Source: Gonatopus flavifemur
Lineage: Eukaryota; Arthropoda; Insecta; Hymenoptera; Dryinidae
Assembly: GCA_018340375.1 (NCBI GenBank)
Contig: JAFFJZ010000002.1
Span: forward strand, 19,300,001-19,364,000
Direction of reading: 5' to 3'
DNA: 64,000 nt
The notes under the pieces were generated by a model. It worked only from the letters and a program-made list of their open reading frames with translations, ran no database searches and was not told the origin of the DNA. This document shows positions 56,145 through 64,000 of this stretch, piece after piece (position 1 is the first letter of the stretch; every line of letters begins with the position of its first letter). A program made the translations under genes and the position numbers.

Positions 56145-59100
56145 GACACGAAACAAAGAATTTTCCCCGAGTTTGGAGGAACATTTTGGCCTGAGAGATT
56201 TTGAGTTTGGGGATGAAAAAATTGTCGGTCCCTCGAAACGATCACAAAGCTTCCCTCTAACGAGGAAGCAAAAAAGTATAGGAGAATATGATTTCGCTGT
56301 CTGGACTCTTTACTGAAATAGCGAGTTTGTTGCTAATACAGTTGAATTTTCTGCATTATATACAGAACAGCAAACAAATCTAGTTGGAAGAGCCGACAAA
56401 TCACATTGGTTTACAGATATGATCGGCTTCAATGTGGAATACAATATTGTATCGATTTCTATTGAAATGATCGGGAAGAACTTGCTATTGAGAATCTATG
56501 GTAATTCATTGAAGTGTACTGAACTTTTTCAATAGAGTAGATAATCTGGTTTATATGTTGTTGTATTTTCTCATGCTTCCCCTGCGTATATGCAAATCTT
56601 GCATATCGAAGTTGCATTATTAATTCTTGATAAAATCTGACGTGAATGCTCAGTTCGATTATATTGAAAGTATCCCATAAAAATGTCATTCAAGTTTGAA
56701 ACGTTTATCGAACCGAATTTATAATCAAATATTGATCAATCTGAGGAAGTTAATGTTTATAATTTCTGAATTTAATGTTTCAATAACAAGTCTCATTAGG
56801 AAGCATAAATTGTACGATAACGGTGTTGATAACGCCACACATTTTCTCATCCTCAATTCAGATTTCGTTTCGATAATTGATTCAAACTTCAACGATATTC
56901 ATAGAAACACTGTAAGAATATTTCATCGACTCGTAACATCCTTTTCCAGAGTACTTGTGAGCTCGTTCCTGAGTTTTCAAAGTTGAAATTTAATCCACAT
57001 TGACGTAAACAATATAATAATCCTGTCACGATTATTTATTCTGATCTCATCAGCGAACACTCACTGCATTCATCATTGTTATCTTCCGAAATGGAATTTG
57101 AAAATTATATGAATTTCATATACAGTACAGTATTTCTAACAGAATAATTTGATTACAAAACAACAAGAACTTGAAATATCAAGATATGTTCTGAATTATT
57201 CACCATTGAAACGTTGATTTTTTCACAAGCAGTGAAAAATAAGTTTCGAGGCATTTTCTGTTACCGGAGGATCTGGGAATTGAATTTGATGACTGAAAAC
57301 GGTCCATGCGAGTTTTGAGGATCTTTACAATAATTTACTGTGAAAATAGGGAGAATAATAATCTCCCGAAGCTTCTCTATATCCCGGAAAACGAATACTT
57401 TTGATAAGAAAAATAAAAACAACGTGTGAGTCATTTCAATTGTATTCATCTTTGCGTTCGTCAAGAAAATATTTACTCGCATTTTTTTGCTTACAAAGTC
57501 TCAAGAGCTCTTATACGTGAGAGATGACGCAAATGCGTTTTCATGAGCTCTCTTTCCGGCACATCAAAATTCATACTAACGGAAAGAAACAGTGTCTTAT
57601 GTAGCGTTGATGTATATATATGTACAAATATATATCTATCGCAGGGCGTGAAAAATCCTGAGATATTCCATATCCATCCTACTCATCTTGTTATCTAATA
57701 TATGGAGGAAAAGAATCGAGTCTTTGTTTTGTTATTGCGTATGGGAGTAAATCGTAGATCATGTAGATGCGCAAATTGGAATATGGTTGCAACATTCGCA
57801 GAACGTCGATCGACGGTGATAAAACGAAGCCAATAAGTAGTACGAAGAACGTTCTTGCTAAATTTCATTTTTGTCCTTCTCCTTGTTGCTTTCAGATGTT
57901 CTTATACCGACGGTTGGTCGGTTGACTCGGACGTGTAAATTGCAACATCTCGTTCATTAAATCCAGTGGAAACCGCAGATTCATACAAAGGACGGATATT
58001 TATTGTTGCTTGCTTTGAATTTCTTATTCAAAGATAGTGAAAAATATTCCCTGAGGTTCGATACTGTTTTTACCAACTCTTTGTCGAACCGTCAACCTGT
58101 TTTTGATGAAATTGTATGGCCAATTAATCTAAATCCGCAAAAAAATCAGACCAGGAAGTCGTATGCAATTCGCAAATTAGGACAAATCATAGTTTTATTG
58201 ATTTGAGAATGGATAAACCTGGTGAACAAACCCATAGAACCTAATCGATTGAATTTATCATCCTGTAAAATGCGAAACCGTTATAACACCGATAGAACGA
58301 TACATTATTTCCTCGACCAGCCATCGACCGAGGATATCAACTGAGTGCTCTCTCATCTAAATAATAACAACAATTTATGAGAATAATTAACATATGTTAA
58401 TCGATTCACCTTTTGGATCGTTCACGAATTCAACGCAACTCGATCAAACTTTCAAATGAATCGATCCACGCAGTTCGGGAAGAATAGATCTATATTCGAT
58501 TGTAATCAATCTATTCTTGATGTTGCCGTTGTGTTTGCGAGAGTAGCAAACCAAAAAAGAAAAGAATGTATCCGGTCATTTCAATTCAATGAACATTACA
58601 CGCGCTTGTGTGTTACCTCATCAAACGAGTGAATACGCAAAATGATGATGTCCCAATGGAGCAATCGGGTGTATTATCGCAATCGTTCGGATATTATTCC
58701 CTACTATCTTGAGTAGGCAAAAGGGAATGAGAATATCAAAAAGTCACGGTTCGTGTACTTGAGAGATTTATTAACATCTCGTCGAGTCGATAAGGAGGAT
58801 AATGTCACAGGTAACACTAATTTCTCGAACGAACGGGAAAGTCTCGTGATAATAAAGTTTCCCGTCAACTTTTGATACCTTGAGTTTTTCACAATTCCAA
58901 TTTACGATCGAACAGTTCACGAGTTCAGAGTTCTCGGAGTTGCGATGTCCTGGGTATGGCTTTACACACGTTCCACGCTCGTTAGTTTTCTGCTCGTGAA
59001 GAGAACAGGAATAAAGTTTTGTCTATTCTTTTTCTAATCACTTCGCAAGTTTCCTTTCAGTATTTTGAACTGGATATGGATATTTAAAATATGCAAAAAA

Positions 59101-59654
59101 GATTCGAGTATTCTACAAGGATGTCTCAAGAGAACACAAATCTTCTAGGTTAAATTTACGTCCATTGTACGTGCATTCACGTTCATGGAATGTTCAATAG
59201 ACCTTCAAATGTCCGGACGTTGAATAGAACTCTCTCTTGGATCGAATGGTTCTCTTGAGGTGATGATAGAGTTCAGAGAAGCAATTGTTTGGTAATAAAG
59301 GAGAAGGGTAAACATGGTTTCATAATGTTCTACAAACGCCACTTAGCATAGCACACAAAGATTCTTTCTCATATACTGCTCCAGGTTAAAAAGAACTCAC
59401 GAAGAATGCGAAGAGAATTCTGAAGAGGTATTTTTGATTTCCTCTGCTGCGTGGATTGTCGAGAGTTACATATAATTACTCAAAAACTTTGGGGTTTCAA
59501 CCAGCCCTATGCCACTCCAATACAAAACCTATCTCGAAAAGAGGCCACTCATTGTCGTTGACACTAGACCCAAACCAGGTGGCGCTCCATGTTCAGTGGG
59601 TACGGAGCGAAATAAACGTAGATGCGAAGTTAACCTTTCAAGTGAGGATATATA
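56145..59654. other. Unassigned spacer (about 3.5 kb)
   Basis: ORFs up to 96 codons (56696-56986 plus strand) without recognisable domains; the opposite strand at 56459-56689 is also open. I see no paired repeats. ACCAGCCCTATGCCACT at 59500 has an inverted partner at 62350-62380. Confidence 0.4.
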
Positions 59655-60246
59655 GGGGAAGTGCGCCTAATTCGCACCATTGCTTAAATTGCACCACTGG
59701 CGTATCGGTGAAACGGAGATGCACACAATCCTTTACGCGAGTAAAACATGAACTTGAACTCCAATCCAGTTACCTCACTGAGTTTTGATTTGCTGATGCG
59801 CATTTTACTTTTGTTACAGCGAATTTTGTAAACTTGTCTGTTTTCAGGTTAATTTCTTGTGTTGATAAAACGTCAAGTTTGTATTTCTCTATACGACAAG
59901 GAAAACTCTAAGGATATGATCTTAAAGTAGTTGATCTTGATAATAAAATGTCTTAACTTTCAATCGGACACATTCCTCTTAATCCAAAATAATCTGGAGG
60001 CGTACACAGATGTATTAAATGTATATGGTGCAATTTAAGCACCCAAAATGCAATTTAGGAAAAGATTGTCCATTATTTTTTTATTTAATATCAAGTTCGC
60101 CTTTCATTTTCTCCCTGTCTCGTTATGGTAGTATTATTGTATAAGTTAAGAGGAATTTTATGTGCATAAGATTTTTATTTTATCAATTTTTTATACCAAG
60201 AAATGGAGTCAGGTTCTCAAGTGGTGCAATATTGGCACACTTACCC
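59655..60246. mobile_element. Inverted-repeat element, GGGGAAGTGCGCC ends, TSD TA
   Basis: Left end GGGGAAGTGCGCCTAATTCG, right end read on the minus strand GGGTAAGTGTGCCAATATTG, both continuing CACCA. TA on both sides. A further ATGGTGCAATTTAAGCACC block lies at 60029. 592 bp, no gene. Confidence 0.75.
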
Positions 60247-60478
60247 TACCCATACAGCACCGGGAGGTGCTATCAACATCCTTGGAAAGTGTTCTGAAAC
60301 ATTGGAATGTTCTCAAAATGTTTCGGGAAGTCCAGAAAACATTGCATGTATATTTCAGGGATATACAAATGTCTGGTGTAGTCTTATTTAGATTTCCATG
60401 GAACGTTTACGAGACATGTAAAATGAGAATTTGTTAATGATCAAACTTTTGCCAAATCTTTTCCCGTACAGCACAACC

Positions 60479-60836
60479 ACCGATCCTCCACCTAAGACTT
60501 CGGTGGACCAAAGGTGGAGAATTGGTGGGTGGAGAATGGGAGAAGAAATAAGGGAGAGTCTCTGAGTTGAGGAGGCGGAGAGGACGGAAGAAAATGTCGC
60601 CCCTTATTTAAAAGTAAAATTAAAAATTCATATTTTCAGATTTGGTTTTGTGCGTGCATGCACCAATATATATCGAAAATGAAATGAAGGGGGGGACATT
60701 TTTCTCGTCGCCTCGACGTCAACTCTCTCTCGACTTCCTCTCTCCCTCATTTTCATTTCTCCCATTCCTCCACCAATCCACCCCCCTCCCATCCCCAGTC
60801 CAGGTGTGAGAGTGGTGGTTGTGCTGTATGGGTTGA
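60479..60836. mobile_element. 358-bp palindromic element, CAGCACAACCACC ends, TSD TA
   Basis: Left CAGCACAACCACCGATCC, right GTGGTGGTTGTGCTG, TA on both sides. Arms pair purine-rich GGTGGAGAATGGGAGAAGAA with pyrimidine-rich CATTTCTCCCATTCCTCCAC, so one strand is almost all A/G on the left and C/T on the right. Confidence 0.85.
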
Positions 60837-61244
60837 TATTCTTCATTTCGAAGAGATGCAAATAAACTGCGGTAAAGCCTGTATCGATAGATTTGATCAA
60901 TTATATTTGCATCTCTTTAATACATTGCATGTAGTGGAATTTTGTTTTGCGTCAATTTTGAGGTTATGTGAATCCTAATATATTGACTTAATTCTTGATC
61001 ATTTACATTCTGCCAATATTTTTGAACTTCTGGAATGGAATTTTCCCAAATATTCAATACGAAACATATTTTCATGGTTCTTTGGTACTTCTTTCCCTAG
61101 TAAAACTATAAATACACATTTTTATAGGTAAGAGGTAAAATACTTGGTTTTCATATAACGTCTCGAAAACGTTCTGAAAACGTACCATAGAATTTGTGAA
61201 AAATATTCCCAAAACATGTTTCCCAACACATTAAATGAATGTTC
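60837..61244. other. Unassigned spacer
   Basis: No gene or paired repeat. Confidence 0.4.
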
Positions 61245-62308
61245 CCCTGGTAAAAAAAATCTCTCTGAATCTCTTTGAAATCTCTCTGAATTTCTCTGAA
61301 TCTCTCTATATTTCTGGACAAATTTCAGAGAGATTCAGAGTAATTCCAGAGGAATTCAGAGGAAGTTAGAGACTTTTCCGATAGTGATACGTTCTGAATT
61401 CTTCAACTTTCTCTGAATCTCTCCGCATATCACTGAATCCCTCAGAAATGTATATATTTAAATCTCAAAGCTCCCTCTGAATTCACCTGAATATCTCTAA
61501 ATTTCTCTAAATCTCCCGGAATCTGATGTATTCAGTTTTCAAAGCTTCCTCTGAATTCCTCTGAATTTCTGTGAATTTCTCTGAATTCCTTTAAATATCC
61601 CGGAATTCAATGTATTCAGAATTCAAAGCTTCCTCTGAATTTCTCTGAATCTCTCTAGATTACTCTGAATATTTCTAAAAAATTCCACGCAGAATTTTTC
61701 TTGATTTATCTCCCTCTGGAAGTCTCTGAAACTTCCAGAAAGTCTCTGAAATGCAGGACCAAGAATTGTACTGAATTCATTCCTCTCTGAATTTCCCAGA
61801 CCCCCCCGGATCTCTCTAAATTCCTCTGAATCTCTCTGAATTTTTCTGAAAAATCCGACGCACAGTTTTTCCTAATTCACCTGTCTCTGTGAGTCTCTGA
61901 CACTCTGAATCCCTCTGGAATCCTGAACCAAGAATTTAGCTGGATTAATTCCTCTGAATTTCTCTGAATTCCTCTGAATCTCTCTGAATTACTTTGAATC
62001 TTTCTAAATTCCTCTGAATATTTCTGAAAAGTTCTACGCACAATCTTCCTGAATTCATCTATCTCTGAACGCCTCTGAAATGCAGAACCGAGAATTTTAC
62101 TGAATTTGTTCCTCTCAGAATTTCCCAGAATTTCCCTGCATCTCTCTGAGTTTCTCTGAATTTTTCTGAATTCTTCTGAAAAATTCAAAGCACAAGTCTC
62201 TGAAATCCTCTGAACCACGCTGAATTGCTCTGAATTTCTCTGATTCTTTCTGAATCTCTCTGAAACGTGAAATTTTCAGAGAGATTAAGAGAGATTTTTT
62301 CACCAGGG
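61245..62308. mobile_element. 1.06-kb CCC-type element filled with a TCTCTGAAT satellite
   Basis: Left end CCCTGGTAAAAAAAATCTCT, right end AGAGATTTTTTCACCAGGG. The interior is a near-continuous TCTCTGAATT/TCCTCTGAAT array (about 10-bp unit) with higher-order periods: TCAAAGCT[C/T]CCTCTGAATT recurs about every 80 bp (61467-61640), and CTGAAAAATTC-ACGCA recurs about every 150-180 bp (61675, 61849, 62023, 62176). TSD unclear (TC or TT at the left, TT at the right). The two minus-strand ORFs rich in S-E-F-R-K are the satellite read in frame. Confidence 0.82.
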
Positions 62309-62631
62309 TTTCAGCGATGTCTTGTGGCGAAAGACAATAAAAGTCCTACTTTAAAGTGGCAGTGGCATAGGGCTGGTTTTAACTTTCTCAATTCTTTCTC
62401 AAAAGATCTGGAACTCATTTTTTAACTCGCTGTTGTAAGAAAAATACATAATAAGTGGTAAAAATAAACTTTTCGTAACGCTTGACTAGCGAAGAACTTG
62501 GACAGCTGCAAGAAACTTACAGAGCATTAGCAGATGTTTAGGTTTTGGTTAGTCAAACGTAACAAAATTCATGAAACAATAAAGCATTTCTATCAGGGTA
62601 GATGACTTGCGAAAGTTGTGAAAAACTCTTC

Positions 62632-62759
62632 CCCTGATTAAAAAGGATCCCCATGCAGAATTCCAACTAAAATCGATTAATATCTTACAGATTTGAATTG
62701 GAATTTTTTATGTTCAACCATGGGAATTCATTGAAATTTATAGGATTTATTAACCAGGG
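62632..62759. mobile_element. 128-bp CCC-type element, TSD TC
   Basis: Left end CCCTGATTAAAAAGGATCC, right end GGATTTATTAACCAGGG; inner GAATTCCAACT and complement pair. TC on both sides. Ends closely match 23408-23623. Confidence 0.8.
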
Positions 62760-63781
62760 TCCTCACTTTGATAATGAATTGCGTTCTGTGGGAAGAAGAA
62801 ATTTTTGCTAGCTTTCAGGAGTGATCATCTCGTTGAAAGTTTAAATCTCCAGAAGAGAAACGTAGTCCAATCCACCATTCATCACAGGAATTCTGAGATT
62901 AGGGTGAACTGCCCAGTAGATAAACGATGCATAAAAGAACTAACTATTATAAATTTCTGTTACATCAAAATAATTCGATTATTTTCATAACAAGTTACTT
63001 CTATTGTGAAAACAGACAAATCAATTTAAGGAGCAGACATTTTAAATACTCACTTCTTTTATGAGTCGTTCATCTACTGGTTAGTTCACTCTACAACCGC
63101 TGCCTGTTAACGATGGCCATCTTCTTTCTTTTCTTCACAAATATTCTAAGAATTGAATTCGAAAGAACATTGAAAAAAAATACTGTTGAACACAGTTTAG
63201 GATTGAATTCGAAAGATCTCTGAAGACGCTCCAATATGATAAAACAAAAACACGAGACTTCTTTATTGGCAATATCAAAGAAGTCAAAACGGATGGTTCG
63301 CGTGGTGAATACACAAACGAGGAATGTGTGTATATGTCTTCTCAAACATGACATCTAAAAACTTCACGATTGAGTGTCGTTTGTCTCAGAGTTTTTATAA
63401 CAAAATCTAATGAGCCGAAGAATGTTCAACAGTACTTTTATGGTAACGGCGGGAACAATAACAATCATTGTATTATTATTTAAACATGTTGAAAATCTCA
63501 CTCGGAGATATTATTCATAATTTTCAGCTGCAACACAGCTTCGTTTTATTACCAATCGCGTTCCAACATATTTGTTACACAGGTAATAAACGGAGAGCAA
63601 TGTTCAAATAATTATATGCTGATGTGAGGAAAATAAATAAAATGAGCACATGTGGTTGGCTAAGATGCAAAAAGGTTCAGGGATAATCATGGTCATAAAA
63701 ATAATTTTCTTACTTGTATATTTATAATAAGTGTCTATATTATCTTGAAAAGTTCATGATAAGCCAATCGCTGTTACACTG
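62760..63781. other. Unassigned spacer
   Basis: The 87-codon minus-strand ORF at 63091-63354 has no recognisable domain. Direct words GAATTGAATTCGAAAGA recur at 63150 and 63203. Confidence 0.4.
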
Positions 63782-63988
63782 TAAAGTAACCGGAATTTGC
63801 CTGCTTGTAGCAACCGGAAATTTTCGATTATGGGATAGAAAATCAATTTCCAGTACAGTTGTATAAAATTTACGATTTTTTTATTTTACAACAAATTTTC
63901 TGTAAAATATGGAAAATTCCTAATGCGCGTGTGTGTGAATACTTCGTACAATCTATGTGAAGTTTGTCATGAAAATTTCCCACAGTGA
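63782..63988. mobile_element. Possible CACTGT-ended element, related to 51070-51235
   Basis: Left end CACTGTAAAGTAACC after TTA; right end ATTTCCCACAGTG. Terminal match is short. Interior shared with 51070-51235. Confidence 0.4.
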
Positions 63989-64000
63989 AAGTTTTGATTC

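Noticed and set aside
61877..62303. 113- and 62-codon minus-strand ORFs rich in S, E, F, R, K
   Set aside because: In-frame translation of the TCTCTGAAT satellite; frame openness follows from the repeat word.
1..64000. CRISPR array, bacterial operon or rRNA/tRNA gene
   Set aside because: No regularly spaced identical repeats with unique spacers, no long ORFs and no recognisable RNA gene; the tandem repeats present are satellites and microsatellites.

Overview
This is a 64 kb stretch of A+T-rich eukaryotic nuclear DNA with no intact protein-coding gene that I can recognise. Nothing looks bacterial: there are no long ORFs, operons, ribosome binding sites or rRNA/tRNA genes. Every longer ORF is under 140 codons, and most lie in inverted-repeat arms or A+T-rich spacer. 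Composition, splice-like signals and a dense load of short palindromic DNA transposons suggest an animal, most probably an insect or other arthropod. The species cannot be told from the sequence. The window reads as intergenic or large-intron DNA.

The content is a graveyard of non-autonomous inverted-repeat elements (MITE-like), about 45 of which I could delimit. They fall into a few end types. (1) Ends starting CAC (CACTG, CACGG, CACAG), mostly flanked by TA but sometimes by TT, AA, CA or TG. One family in this type has three copies of exactly 243 bp. (2) Ends starting CCC (typically CCCTGGTNNAAA), flanked by 2-bp duplications of almost any sequence (AA, AG, AT, TT, TC, TG, TA, CT, CA). (3) TTAA-flanked elements with CCCT ends (piggyBac-like). 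(4) Elements with 8-bp duplications (hAT-like). (5) Two pogo/Tigger-like elements with CAGTAGAACCTCG-type ends at TA. Many are nested, and several insertions are confirmed by an empty site in a paralogous copy, a neighbouring tandem unit or the opposite palindrome arm.

Layout. 1-25 kb: scattered CAC and CCC elements, with a G+C-richer island at 21.26-21.96 kb that ends in a good minus-strand splice donor. 25-32 kb: the densest cluster, with a 558-bp palindrome, two pogo-like elements, GAGTG-motif clusters and an 808-bp, nearly perfect palindrome (30979-31786) carrying a nested hAT-like palindrome. 32-45 kb: more elements plus a roughly 1-kb repeat present as two inverted copies about 5 kb apart, each with private insertions. 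45-53 kb: an inverted pair of retroelement-3'-end-like motifs, a candidate coding exon (46175-46428), degenerate repeats and a tRNA-derived SINE head. 53.6-56.1 kb: a palindrome split by a 1.65-kb element built of tandem units of about 160 bp, themselves split by another MITE. 59.6-62.8 kb: two TA-flanked elements, a 1.06-kb CCC element filled with a TCTCTGAAT-type satellite, and a short CCC element.

Four possible exons (11590-11753, 21255-21600 minus, 36178-36349, 46175-46428) are given at low confidence; only the last looks like a plausible internal coding exon. The rest is unassigned A+T-rich spacer. All TIR and TSD calls are by eye, so ends may be off by a base or two.
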